Source: CAWBCI01 sp963787195 (GTDB taxonomy: Bacteria > Bacteroidota > Bacteroidia > Bacteroidales > JAGOPY01). Taken from it: 64,000 bases of DNA. Positions 17,088-26,328 of this stretch are shown in pieces. The translations under genes were made by a program, and so were the position numbers. The first letter of the stretch is position 1. The number at the start of each line of letters is the position of its first letter. The notes under the pieces were generated by a model that saw only the letters and a list, made by a program, of their open reading frames with translations, was not told the origin of the DNA and ran no database searches. The stretch lies in the NCBI GenBank assembly GCA_963787195.1, contig CAWBCI010000040.1, positions 1 to 64,000 of the forward strand, in the 5' to 3' direction.

Positions 17088-20085
17088 ACAGCTTCCATCT
17101 TGAAAAAAGAGATTGCCCTACTGCAATAATGTTACCGGTCACAGTTAAAGCCTCTGATGAATTGTGAGTTAAATCAGCACTTGCAGCGATAGTAAGGTCT
17201 CCGGTAATATCAAGTTTATATGTGGATTGCATATCGATAATTACATCAAAACCGGAGCTTTTCATGATGGACAGATTTCCAAAACCGCAATTTGCCCCCA
17301 TAACATAGACTGTACTAAAGTTATTCCCCAGAAAATAAACGTCAGCGGAATCAATTCTTACAGCATTAATGCCTTCTTCAAAAGTCCAGTTACCATAGAC
17401 CCGTATTTTATTATTGAGGGAGGTGGCAGCTGCAAAGGAAGAACCTGTTTTCCAGAATATATCACCATCCAGTTCCACTTCGCTGTTCGGGCCGCTCATT
17501 ATAAGTGAGCCATTGATCTCCAGATCTCCTGTCAGAGAAAGAATTTTTCCATCAATGGATAACTGAGCGCCCGGATTGATGGTCAGGTTCCCTAAAGTAA
17601 CATTGGATTGGGAAATTTTTGGAAAATTGGGGGCTAAGCTTGTTATTGTAATATCCTGACCGGAAGATGGGATGCTCCCGTATAGCCAGTTTCTTTCATC
17701 ATGCCAGTTATCATCATAAATACCTGTCCAGGTTCCCGGGGCATTAGCATCCTGGGAGAAGAGGTCGGTCTCCCATACTCCACGGCCATGCGTGCCTGTT
17801 CTAAGCCTGCTATTTTCACCATTATAATAGATGTCCATATCAAACGAGATGATATTGGGTAATCCATTATTAAATGAAACCCAGTCCTGATCGCCTAATT
17901 TAAGATAAACACCAAAGAAACCACATACATAGAGCTCATCATAATCAGTCTGAAGGTCGTTCTGAATTATATCATACCAGGGTCCATCAGGAAGGCCTTG
18001 CGAAATGTCAGTCCAGCTAAACCCGCCATCCGTCGATTTGTAAACTGATTTTCCATTGCTCCATTCTGTATTCGTAATCCATAAAGTATTGGGATCCGTT
18101 TGCTTTACCTCGACCTGATAGATTTGATTTGCCGGGAAAGGCAGGTAAGAAGTCATCGGAGAGTAATTGACGAAATCATTAAAGGTTTTAAAAAAATTTT
18201 CCTTGTTAAAAAAATAGAAAACCTGATGATTGGAAGGTGCGACGGTCATTCTTTTCAGCGGCAGGGTGTCGGGCAAATCATTGATTTTTGTGAAGTTAAG
18301 TCCTTTATCGACTGATTTCCAGACATCGGTTAAGCCATAATACACTGTATCCGAAGGAAGTAAAATGTAAGGCTTAAACCAGCTTTTTGTAGAGTCATTG
18401 ACTTGCTGAAAATGTTGCACGGATGACCAGTTGTCTATAGTAAAAGCAACATCATCACTGTTTTGAGTTTTTATCTGGTGTTCATGATTTACTGGGTTGA
18501 TCAGACAGTCAGTCCCATCACCTCCTCCAACAAAATCTATCGAATTATTTTCCCAAAGGACGACGCCATTATCCTGCTGTCCCATGATTATTTTATTATA
18601 GATCTGCTGCGAGCTGCTGATTCGGTAGGGTTGGTTGATGACCAATCCGCCGGAAATATTTGTAAAGCTTATACCATTGTTGGGTGAAAAATAAATGCCC
18701 CCGTCCGTTGTCAAAAACAAGGTATCAGAATCGTACTGAAACTCAAGCCAATGTTCATCAACATGGACATTGCTATTAACGCCACCACAATTGTGATAGC
18801 TGTCGTTGACTATTTGCCAGCTCGTTCCGGAATCATAGGTTTTCCATACATTAATCCCTCCGACAAACACATTTTCGGCATTCTGAGGGTTGACGGCAAT
18901 ACATAGATCATAGCCGCCCTGTCCACCACTGTTATTTCCGGAGCAACTCCCTTCGAGAATATTATTGCCAGGAACCGTGCCATCATAAACCAGGTTAAAA
19001 TGATATCCTGAATCTGTTGATTTGTAAACACCCCTCAAGCCACCAGTAGTATCTGCCACGACTGCATATACCCAATCCGGCTCATCAGGGCTGACAGCGA
19101 GCTCAGTCCGGATACCACCGGGAATCACTATTATTTGGGACCAGTTTTCACCATAATCAATGGATCTCCATATACTCGTCCAAGCGGGCCGATACACACA
19201 TCTGGTTGACAAATATATAATAGCCTCATTTCCCGGATGAAACTCCATATCCATACCAGCCATTGTTTCCTTTAAATCCCAGTTAGCACCGCCATCGACA
19301 GATTTATACACACCTTCATTCGTTGAAGCAAATAAGGTTTGATTGTCGCTCGGCGAGATCAAGATACGGGTGATATAAAGACCCGTAGGCGTTAAAGAAG
19401 AAAGATCGGTCTGATTCCATGTATATCCTCCGTCAGTAGATTTCAGTACACCCACACCTCTATCTCGGTATGACGCACGATCACCCGTCCCCAGGTAAAT
19501 GGTCTGTGACACATCATAGTCGGAAGGGATTGCAATTGCCCCAATGCCAATATGACCAATATTGTCTGACAAAGGCGTCCAGGTATTACCATGATCCTGC
19601 GTTCCCCAGAGTCCGCCCCATGGCGTTCCTACCCAAAAGACATCCGGATCAGTGGGATGAAAAGCCATACAGTTGATCCTTCCATTTCCATTGTTGCCAT
19701 ATCCCTCTTCCGAATAAGCAAGATTAATCCAGTTACCATTGTAACTCCTGGTATTTGATCTGTTTAAAATATCATACTTTTCATATTCCTTCCAGATATC
19801 AATATCATAAAACTCACCTGTCTTCTTGTTATACCATCCTTCCATCTGGATTTCCCAGCGCTTAAATTGCTTCCATCCATAGGCTTTCTTTTTGCTGCCC
19901 TTTTCCATATAATAACCGGTTTTATCAATCCCTTTTGCCTGGCACCATTGCTTAAATGCTGCCTGGTAATCGTAATATGTAAGTTCCTTTTCACTCTTTC
20001 GCTGGGGAAGGTATTGCATCCATGCCTGAGAGAAGATGCTTCCGGAAAGGATAATAAATGTGATCAGAAAAAGTATTCTTTTCAT
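17032..20085 (-). CDS. giant secreted Asp-box propeller protein, N-terminal part (frameshifted)
   Basis: I chose the ATG at 20085 because MKRILFLITFIILSGSIFSQA is a signal peptide; the frame extends 15 codons upstream without adding sense. Residues about 120-760 form a beta-propeller built from BNR/Asp-box repeats of the sortilin/Ycf48 type: GVLKSTDGGYTW, GVYKSVDGGANW, SIWRSIDYGENW, GVYKSTDSGYHF, NVWKTYDSGTSW, DVWKSVDKGLNF, SVYKSTDGGFSW. Residues about 780-1000 begin the beta-helix that continues in the next frame, opening with WTGIYDDNWHDERNW. The natural frame should switch at the T6 run (plus-strand A6, 17103-17108); after it this frame reads about 24 unrelated residues to a stop. The cause may be a sequencing indel, a phase-variable tract or decay. 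Function is probably adhesion or glycan binding at the surface. Confidence 0.8.
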   Translation of the reverse strand: MKRILFLITFIILSGSIFSQAWMQYLPQRKSEKELTYYDYQAAFKQWCQAKGIDKTGYYMEKGSKKKAYGWKQFKRWEIQMEGWYNKKTGEFYDIDIWKEYEKYDILNRSNTRSYNGNWINLAYSEEGYGNNGNGRINCMAFHPTDPDVFWVGTPWGGLWGTQDHGNTWTPLSDNIGHIGIGAIAIPSDYDVSQTIYLGTGDRASYRDRGVGVLKSTDGGYTWNQTDLSSLTPTGLYITRILISPSDNQTLFASTNEGVYKSVDGGANWDLKETMAGMDMEFHPGNEAIIYLSTRCVYRPAWTSIWRSIDYGENWSQIIVIPGGIRTELAVSPDEPDWVYAVVADTTGGLRGVYKSTDSGYHFNLVYDGTVPGNNILEGSCSGNNSGGQGGYDLCIAVNPQNAENVFVGGINVWKTYDSGTSWQIVNDSYHNCGGVNSNVHVDEHWLEFQYDSDTLFLTTDGGIYFSPNNGISFTNISGGLVINQPYRISSSQQIYNKIIMGQQDNGVVLWENNSIDFVGGGDGTDCLINPVNHEHQIKTQNSDDVAFTIDNWSSVQHFQQVNDSTKSWFKPYILLPSDTVYYGLTDVWKSVDKGLNFTKINDLPDTLPLKRMTVAPSNHQVFYFFNKENFFKTFNDFVNYSPMTSYLPFPANQIYQVEVKQTDPNTLWITNTEWSNGKSVYKSTDGGFSWTDISQGLPDGPWYDIIQNDLQTDYDELYVCGFFGVYLKLGDQDWVSFNNGLPNIISFDMDIYYNGENSRLRTGTHGRGVWETDLFSQDANAPGTWTGIYDDNWHDERNWLYGSIPSSGQDITITSLAPNFPKISQSNVTLGNLTINPGAQLSIDGKILSLTGDLEINGSLIMSGPNSEVELDGDIFWKTGSSFAAATSLNNKIRVYGNWTFEEGINAVRIDSADVYFLGNNFSTVYVMGANCGFGNLSIMKSSGFDVIIDMQSTYKLDITGDLTIAASADLTHNSSEALTVTGNIIAVGQSLFSRWKLYAQGRKFICSPVVSRKLL

Positions 20086-20292
20086 AGCCTGGCTTCTTTT
20101 GATTTGCTTGGTTAATATGAATAATTCCATTCATGTGATGCTCTTTAGTAAGCTAAACTGATAGCTCTCCCACAAGAATGGCCAATATTACCACTACAAG
20201 GTCAATAAGCCAAATAATCCATTGATACATTATTGATACAAAGCCTTAAAAAGGTGTAATTATTTTGGTTTGAAAGTAAATTGGGAAAGGAA

Positions 20293-20451
20293 ATGGCCAT
20301 AGAATGTGCCCGAAAGGGCTGGAACCTGATCCTGGTAGCACTGAAAGTGGGTAAGCTGCCCTATCTTTGTGAAGAACTGGGATGCCGTATCACCCCATTC
20401 AGAACAGGGGCAAAGCTGACGCTGGAATGGCCGGCGGATGGGAAGAAATAA
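20293..20451 (+). pseudogene. remnant of a short-chain dehydrogenase (SDR) gene
   Basis: A 52-residue frame reading KEMAIECARKGWNLILVAL and then LPYLCEELGC. This matches the first helix and second strand of SDR enzymes, usually GIGKAxAxECARxGxNLxLVAL. The Gly-rich nucleotide loop before it and everything after about 50 residues are missing. It sits alone in a spacer upstream of the giant surface gene. The family call is inferred from pattern recall, and no functional enzyme can be made. Confidence 0.55.
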
Positions 20452-20490
20452 ATTCTCAACAGTTATTTGGAATTTCCTCTTGAAATGCTG

Positions 20491-23307
20491 TCAGTCCTTT
20501 AAGCAACGAACCGAGTACCCATAATTTTTATCATGGGTCCACTGTAAAACACTGTTAACATTATACTGTACGCTCCTTACATATGCATCGGCGCTATTGT
20601 ATTCATAAGATGTCCAGAAATAAGCAGCCTGACTTTTACTGATGAATGTGCCAGCTGGAGTGCGTTTTCCTCCGGGAAGAGCAGTGAAGCCACTTTCGTT
20701 GGTAGCATCGATATTGGGGACTTGCCAATGTGTTGTGCCAGATTCTTTTATCTTACCACCAGCAACCGAAGATCCCCCCAGATAGTTTACCAGAATATCC
20801 CATTCAGCATCACTTGGTAAATGCCATCCATTAGGACATATCCCCTGGACACCACTGGGCACAGAATTACTGCTTCCGGAACCGTTCATAATAGTTGTCC
20901 AATCATATAATCTACCATATGTATCACAATTCGAAGGATTATCATAATAGCACCAGGAGTTACCAACTACAATATTCAAGTTTTCAAGCATCCAGCATTG
21001 AGTCCCGATTTCAACAGTGTTGTATGGATTACCATCTGTGTCTTCAACTTGATTGATCCCGCAAATAAACTCTCCAGTGACTGCTCCCCATAAACTTCCA
21101 TCACAGACTTCCAATGCTTTAGTAGTTTTATCATAAATTACCAATCCTTCTGGAGGATTGTTCATCAAATCTCTTTCTGCTCTCGTCATCCTTGGGGGCA
21201 GGAAGCCTTTACTGGTACTCGAAAGATCGAGAATGGCAGATGAGTTAGGAGATGTGGTTCCCATTCCGACATTATGCGTACTCAGATCCCCATAAATAGT
21301 GTTTCCGATATTCAATTGGTTGGAAGCAGTGGCAGATGGCGCATTTATATTGGCCCCAATGATTATATTTCCGGACCCATCTGTAATATTGTATCCGGCT
21401 TTAAAACCAAGGGCCGTATTATTGTCACCCTGGCATACCTGCAAAGACAGGGCGCCTATGGTCGTATTACTATTCCCGGAAGAATTATCTTTTAAGGCCC
21501 AGTTACCTATACCGACGTTTTCGTGTCCGTTAATATTTGTACTCATAGCATAGGCACCAATAGCAATATTTTCATAACCAAAGTTGAGGTTAGTGAGTGT
21601 AAAACTTCCGAGTCCGACATTCGCACTTCCCTGGTAAGATGAACCTGACATAGTGAAATTTCCGGAGCTATTGCCTACAAAGACATTATTCCCGTTTGCC
21701 CCACCGGATTTGAAATTGTGAATAAACCTTACATCATCTTTAAAGATAATACCTGAACCCGATCCGCTCGTGTTAGGGATATTTATTGAACCGGTAACCT
21801 CGAACTGCTGCGATGGAGTGGATGTGCCGATGCCCACACTGTCGGTGGGATTAAAAACGTAATTACCCGATACTTCCCAATCATCGTCTGAATTTAGATT
21901 GCTAAGACCTGATCCGTCCCCGATAAAACCTGTCGCCATCACATTACCGATAACCTGTAATGCCTCAGCAGGAATCTTAGTATTAATTCCCACGCGATGA
22001 CTGCTGAAATCGCCATAAATAAGAGGGCTGCCTGCATCCGTATTTGCGATATACAATTTGTTAGAGCCGCTCTCATTGTAACCTGCCCGGTGTCCCAAAA
22101 GTACATTTCCACCTCCCGTCGCATTGGCACCACTTTCAACCCCGACATAAGTGTTGTATATTCCGCTGCTTGTCATCATACCGGCAAGTGCGCCTATAAA
22201 AGTGTTGGCTTCTCCGTCTGAGTTATACAGTCCACTGTAATAACCTAAAAATGTATTGTCATTCCCTTCGTTGAGGCTGTAACCGGAGGCATATCCCATG
22301 GTAGTGTTCTCCTGGCCCGAAGTAAGATCTTTGGAAGCCTGGTAACCTACGATAGTATTATAATTGCCTGTATTCAGTTTGCCGGCTTCCAGGCCCAGGT
22401 GAGTACTGGTACCGGCGGCGGAAGTCCAGAGAAGGCTGTCACTGTTTTGCGTCAAAATACCTTTAATATCAAGGCTCCCGTCCAGTTCCGCATTTCCGTT
22501 CTTATAAACTGTAAGGGCATTATTCCGATTGGCTCCATCGAGACCATTTCCAATGATGAATAGAGGCTCAGAGTTTATCCAGGAACCGCTAGTTCCGCTG
22601 ATCAAATTATACCTTCCCGTGACAAATGAGCAATAGGATTGCGATGTGGTCTGAAGGCCAACGGCATTTGAGTAACTCCCGCTTGCCGTTGCATGGTCCC
22701 CGATAGCCAGGGATGAATATCCGCTTGCCAGGCTGCCTCCGCCCATAGCAATAGCATAACTGTTTGATGCAATGTTTCCACCGCCGATCGCCACTGCATT
22801 CAATGCAGATGCCTGGTTGTTCGTCCCGAATGTTAAGGACTGCCCTGAACCGGTATTGTCCTTCCCTATGGAAAACGTATAACTACCGCTGGTGATATTA
22901 TTAGAACCCAGGCAAATATTACAGAATCCATCGGCCCGTACATTGCTGCCCATGGCAACCGAATTTGACCCAAGGGCCCTGGTATTGGACCCTGAAGCAA
23001 ATGAATAGGTTCCAATATTCGCATCATCCCAGTAATTGGTGGTAACGGTCCCCAGCCTGAAGGCGGCCTTGGCAGGTATCCACATTAGCCTGGTGCCGTT
23101 CCCGCTAACTGGAGTGTTCCCGTCGGAACCCGTGGCAAGTATGCCCCCATTCACATGCAATTTAGACAGGGGCGGGTCTACATCTATACCGACATTCTGA
23201 CCAAATGATATCTCATCGACTAAAAGGAAGAGTGAAAATACCAGTGCAAACTTTTTCAAAAATCTGCCGCACGCAGCGAAGACGGGCAAAACAGAATACT
23301 TTTTCAT
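20491..23307 (-). CDS. YadA-head-like repeat protein with C-terminal FISUMP domain
   Basis: A 938-residue exported protein (hydrophobic segment KFALVFSLFLLVDEISF, cut near FGQNVGID). Residues about 95-260 are head repeats of the YadA type (SNSVAMGSNVRADG, NAVAIGGGNIASN, SSLAIGDHATASG). Further GNNNTxxGxxA repeats follow at about 310-440 and 560-680, alternating with spacers such as HVNGGILATG and GTTSPNSSAILDLSSTSKGFLPPRMT. Residues about 765-938 are a FISUMP (TIGR02145) domain: VEIGTQCWMLENLN, YGRLYDWTT, ICPNGWHLPSDAEWD, FWTSYEYNS and SVRCLKD. FISUMP is a C-type-lectin-fold domain used on surface proteins. Unlike the gene at 47.5 kb, its last 42 codons show no C-ending bias (8 of 42). Probably a trimeric surface adhesin. 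Confidence 0.8.
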   Translation of the reverse strand: MKKYSVLPVFAACGRFLKKFALVFSLFLLVDEISFGQNVGIDVDPPLSKLHVNGGILATGSDGNTPVSGNGTRLMWIPAKAAFRLGTVTTNYWDDANIGTYSFASGSNTRALGSNSVAMGSNVRADGFCNICLGSNNITSGSYTFSIGKDNTGSGQSLTFGTNNQASALNAVAIGGGNIASNSYAIAMGGGSLASGYSSLAIGDHATASGSYSNAVGLQTTSQSYCSFVTGRYNLISGTSGSWINSEPLFIIGNGLDGANRNNALTVYKNGNAELDGSLDIKGILTQNSDSLLWTSAAGTSTHLGLEAGKLNTGNYNTIVGYQASKDLTSGQENTTMGYASGYSLNEGNDNTFLGYYSGLYNSDGEANTFIGALAGMMTSSGIYNTYVGVESGANATGGGNVLLGHRAGYNESGSNKLYIANTDAGSPLIYGDFSSHRVGINTKIPAEALQVIGNVMATGFIGDGSGLSNLNSDDDWEVSGNYVFNPTDSVGIGTSTPSQQFEVTGSINIPNTSGSGSGIIFKDDVRFIHNFKSGGANGNNVFVGNSSGNFTMSGSSYQGSANVGLGSFTLTNLNFGYENIAIGAYAMSTNINGHENVGIGNWALKDNSSGNSNTTIGALSLQVCQGDNNTALGFKAGYNITDGSGNIIIGANINAPSATASNQLNIGNTIYGDLSTHNVGMGTTSPNSSAILDLSSTSKGFLPPRMTRAERDLMNNPPEGLVIYDKTTKALEVCDGSLWGAVTGEFICGINQVEDTDGNPYNTVEIGTQCWMLENLNIVVGNSWCYYDNPSNCDTYGRLYDWTTIMNGSGSSNSVPSGVQGICPNGWHLPSDAEWDILVNYLGGSSVAGGKIKESGTTHWQVPNIDATNESGFTALPGGKRTPAGTFISKSQAAYFWTSYEYNSADAYVRSVQYNVNSVLQWTHDKNYGYSVRCLKD

Positions 23308-23962
23308 GATATTGAATTTTAGTAGATATTATGATTATAAATTTAGAATCATGCTTATTGTATTTTGCACTTTTAGTCTCAGGCATCCTGAGCAGCTTAG
23401 AAAACATTTCGAATGCTTATATGAGCCGGAAAGGCTTTCTGCCAGCCAGCCCAATAAACTAAGCTTCCGGTTTATGCCCGGGGCTGATTCAAGCAACTTA
23501 GGAGATCAAGTTTTCTAATATCAATGAAGATCAGTATAGGATTATAAATGAAACTTATTGTTTTTAAGCTATTTATAATGAATAGAAGTGGGTAAAGAGC
23601 TATACTCTTTAACAGGGCTCAAAGGGTTAAAGATGAGTTGACAGATTAATATTGAATGATTTGGTCTGATATTTTCTTTTTTAATATAAAACGATGTATC
23701 GTTCGATTTCTTCAATATAAATATAAGATGATCTAATCTAAAATAAGGAATTTTTTCTTATTTTTTTTAGGGGGCTGACACAAGTCCGTTTAAAAAAAAT
23801 GGTATATCCATCAAATCAAATATTTCCCTATATTTGAGTATGAAATAATATATAGATGATCTGGAGAGGAATTTTGCCAGACAATTAAACCCGAGATTAT
23901 CTAATTCCATTATATAAATTCTTAACACTTAAAAGTTCAGGAATTCTCAAAATCCAAATCAA
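23308..23962. other. AT-rich intergenic region between divergent genes
   Basis: About 650 bp with no convincing gene. TATATTTG at 23829-23836 fits the TAnnTTTG -7 element, but no clear -33 partner is visible and it is 127 bp from the next start. Confidence 0.4.
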
Positions 23963-24823
23963 ATGATTAGAAAAGTACTTTCCATTCTTGCGGTTCTAAG
24001 CATGAACCTGGCGTTCGGACAGGATTATATTCCATTCCCACTTACAAATGCAAACTGGATTTCAGGTATTTCTTTCTCAATAGGAGACCCGAATCCCGAC
24101 ACTTCCTATATTTTTTACAAAACCATTGGGGAAACTACAATAAATGATACGCTTTACACCATGATATCGGGCCCTTATACCGCCATCTATGGTTATATGA
24201 GGGAGGAAGGCCACCAGGTCTATTTCCGTTACGCAGCCGACCAGCCTGAGTTCCTGCTTTACGACTTTGACATGCAGGAAGGTGAGGAAGTGGAACTGCC
24301 CATGACAAATGGGATGAGCCTTATGGGCAAATATACCAGCATGGTGGAATCGGTAGACAGCATCCTCATCGGTTCGGAATATCACAGGCGGATTAATATT
24401 TCAAGCTGGTTAGGATTTGAGTTTATCGAAGGTGTCGGCTCGGCTGAGGGACTGCTTTACTGCGAACTACCCTGGGTCGACTGGTATGGCAGCCTGTCCT
24501 GCTTTTCTCATGAAGGCACTATTTATGAAACTGACGGCTCAGGGGAGTCCTTTCCAGGCGACTGCTGGATGTATCTCGGCCTTCCGGAAACGGAAGTTCA
24601 GGCTATGGAAATCTATCCTAACCCGGCCTCGAACCAGCTAAATATTAAATCAAATGAAAATCATATTTTGCAGCTTTTTGACCTGAGGGGAATAAAAGTG
24701 AGGGAGTCCATGTCAAATTCAATGGACCTGGAAGGCCTCCGGGATGGAATGTATGTTTTGAAAGTTCTGAGGACGAACGGACAATTACTCCACTATGAAA
24801 AAGTTAACAAAATAAGCCAATGA
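23963..24823 (+). CDS. T9SS type A sorting domain-containing secreted protein
   Basis: A 286-residue protein with a signal peptide (MIRKVLSILAVLSMNLAFG, then QDYI). The passenger of about 190 residues has no recognised family. It has a strand-rich pattern with paired cysteines near the end (LPWVDWYGSLSCF and SFPGDCWMY). Residues about 215-286 are a T9SS sorting domain: MEIYPNPASNQLNI, ILQLFDLRGIKVRE and DGMYVLKVLRTNGQLLHYEKVNK. It should be secreted across the outer membrane and attached. Monocistronic. Confidence 0.82.
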   Translation: MIRKVLSILAVLSMNLAFGQDYIPFPLTNANWISGISFSIGDPNPDTSYIFYKTIGETTINDTLYTMISGPYTAIYGYMREEGHQVYFRYAADQPEFLLYDFDMQEGEEVELPMTNGMSLMGKYTSMVESVDSILIGSEYHRRINISSWLGFEFIEGVGSAEGLLYCELPWVDWYGSLSCFSHEGTIYETDGSGESFPGDCWMYLGLPETEVQAMEIYPNPASNQLNIKSNENHILQLFDLRGIKVRESMSNSMDLEGLRDGMYVLKVLRTNGQLLHYEKVNKISQ

Positions 24824-24874
24824 ATTTTCAGAAATGCGTAATTGTTAATGGGATTTTATGCCGGGTATTGGGAG

Positions 24875-24912
24875 AAGGTGATATGGTGATAAAGTGATAA
24901 GGTGATAAGGTA
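24875..24912. repeat. 8-bp tandem array, GTGATAAG type
   Basis: Four octamers (ggtgatat, ggtgataa, agtgataa, ggtgataa) and a partial copy after the T9SS gene. Confidence 0.85.
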
Positions 24913-25078
24913 TTTGGAGAGAAACTTTATTTTCATTCCATAAACCTTAGTAGCAGGAAATCCCCCTAAAAAGCCAAACTTATTTTTTTATTACACTGAG
25001 TTCCACGGAGATAAAAAGGAGATCCCGGAGGGGAAATTTGAAATATTATATAGAATATTGTATATTGTATATTTTGTT

Positions 25079-25147
25079 GACTGAAGACTGAAGACTGACG
25101 ACTGAAGACTGCTGACTGCTGACTGCTGACTGCCGACTGCTGACTGG
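25079..25147 (-). repeat. CAGTCNN heptad array at the thioredoxin gene 3' end
   Basis: Ten heptamers of gactgaa, gactgac, gactgct and gactgcc on the plus strand, ending five bases before the stop codon of the minus-strand thioredoxin gene. They read CAGTCNN in its transcript direction. Confidence 0.9.
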
Positions 25148-25151
25148 TCCC

Positions 25152-25565
25152 TTAGCTGTTCAATGAAAACAATTTGCTGAAAAAGCTCTTCTTCTGCCCG
25201 GGTAAGATCCTTTTAATATTACTTTTCAGGGCAAAGCGGGGCAGGGCACCCCTGACCACAATCGGCTTACCTCCCACCGGGATGAAAAATAAGGTTGGAA
25301 TACTTGTAATCCCAAAGGCTTTCGATACCTGGGGCTCCTTCTCAGTGTTGACCTTATAGACAACTATTTGCCCGGCGTATTCTTCAGAAAGCTCATTAAG
25401 TATAGGTGCCACTACCTTGCATGGCATACACCAGTCGGCATAAAAATCTACCACGGCCGGAATATCGCCTTTATATTTAAAATCCTTACTGAGAGTATAG
25501 TCAAAGACTTTTTCCTTGAATTCTCTTTTAGTCAGATGTATTACATTCGGATTATTCGGTTTCAT
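25152..25565 (-). CDS. thioredoxin family protein
   Basis: About 137 residues from the ATG at 25565, which begins MKPNNPNVIHLTKREFKEKV and gives a normal thioredoxin N-terminus. A start 57 bp upstream (MLNAETG) overlaps the preceding gene by 14 bp and is less likely. The fold shows AVVDFYADWCMPCKVVAPIL with the redox pair C-M-P-C, the cis-Pro loop in ITSIPTLFFIP and the partner strand IVVYKVNTEKEP. It should reduce disulphides in the cytoplasm. The C-terminus adds about 15 basic/aromatic residues (GQKKSFFSKLFSLNS). It is probably cotranscribed with the DUF6132 gene 43 bp upstream. Confidence 0.88.
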   Translation of the reverse strand: MKPNNPNVIHLTKREFKEKVFDYTLSKDFKYKGDIPAVVDFYADWCMPCKVVAPILNELSEEYAGQIVVYKVNTEKEPQVSKAFGITSIPTLFFIPVGGKPIVVRGALPRFALKSNIKRILPGQKKSFFSKLFSLNS

Positions 25566-25608
25566 AAAGTTTTGATTAATGATTGAAGATCCTTTTGTTG
25601 CTCCTGTT

Positions 25609-25848
25609 TCAGCATTTAACACAGGGACTATTTATAATGAAGAACCCCAGTAAACCGCCCCCAATGCTGCTCATGTAAGGATTGCTCGTAATGGCGCAGG
25701 TTCCGGATGAACATCCTACAAAATAATAATAAAGAAAACCTCCGATCCCGCCAATGAGTATGCCTAAAAATGGCTTCCAGAAAAAGGAGGATCTTATAAA
25801 TTCCCTGAAGGTTTTTGGTTTCTCTTTAATTTCACAAGTTTGAGCCAT
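25609..25848 (-). CDS. DUF6132 family small membrane protein
   Basis: A 79-residue protein with a charged N-terminus, two hydrophobic helices (FLGILIGGIGGFLYYYFVG and SIGGGLLGFFIIN), and a cysteine-containing loop between them, GCSSGTCAITSNP. The ending CVKC adds a CxxC. This GCxxGTCxIxSNPxxS motif marks the DUF6132 family, often found beside thioredoxin-like genes. That neighbour fits here and suggests a membrane redox or metal role, which is unproven. Confidence 0.75.
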   Translation of the reverse strand: MAQTCEIKEKPKTFREFIRSSFFWKPFLGILIGGIGGFLYYYFVGCSSGTCAITSNPYMSSIGGGLLGFFIINSPCVKC

Positions 25849-25868
25849 CGTTTATCAGTTTAATTCTG

Positions 25869-25876
25869 CAAAGATA
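25869..25876 (-). promoter_or_regulatory. candidate -7 element for the DUF6132-thioredoxin pair
   Basis: TATCTTTG on the minus strand is an exact TAnnTTTG, 20 bp before the start at 25848. No clear TTTG -33 box is seen. Confidence 0.5.
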
Positions 25877-26130
25877 TAAAAACTTCTATATTAAATCGCT
25901 TAAATATCACCTTTTTTATTTTTAAGGAAGGATTTTTATGTAGAAGGACAACCACATTAGTGGAATATGGTCACGACTATTTTACCGGAGCGGGATTTCA
26001 GGATTTTAAGTTTAATGCTTATAATTCAATATAAATATACAGGATAAGGAGATTTGTAATTTGAAGAGCTCGCTTAAACAATGCTTTGGCATATGTATTG
26101 ACCAAAAGTGAGGTTTAAAAAGGAGTATAT

Positions 26131-26283
26131 ATGCCTAAACATTATGCAAAGGTCGTTTGGGAAGGGGATTTTTCTTTCAGAAAATGTTCCAGCGCGGAAG
26201 AACTAATAGGCGCTGCTCATAACGGATACAGCAAAGGGATGATTTTCGGCAAGTGCACTGCCGCTGGCTTCGGCCAGCTATAA
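26131..26283 (+). pseudogene. internally deleted remnant of an OsmC-family gene
   Basis: A 50-residue frame with a good Shine-Dalgarno (aggag, about 8 bp before ATG). It begins HYAKVVWEGDF and continues, after only about ten residues, with AEELIGAAHNGYSKGM. Intact OsmC proteins have AxWEGD near residue 12 and PEELIGAAHAxCFSMAL near residue 50. About 30 residues in between appear deleted, the peroxidatic Cys position is lost and the frame stops soon after. It may still be transcribed but cannot make a working hydroperoxide reductase. The call is from recalled motifs. Confidence 0.55.
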
Positions 26284-26328
26284 ATACATAAAAAAAATGG
26301 GGGAAAGAGGAAAAAGTAAGGATAAGGA

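Noticed and set aside
17103..17108. Programmed -1 ribosomal frameshift at the T6 run
   Set aside because: The join needs one base skipped (+1), not a -1 slip, and I see no stimulatory structure. An indel or phase-variable tract is simpler.
20491..20620. C-terminal FISUMP end of the 20491-23307 protein as a DGR variable region
   Set aside because: Only 8 of 42 codons end in C and base use matches the rest of the gene.
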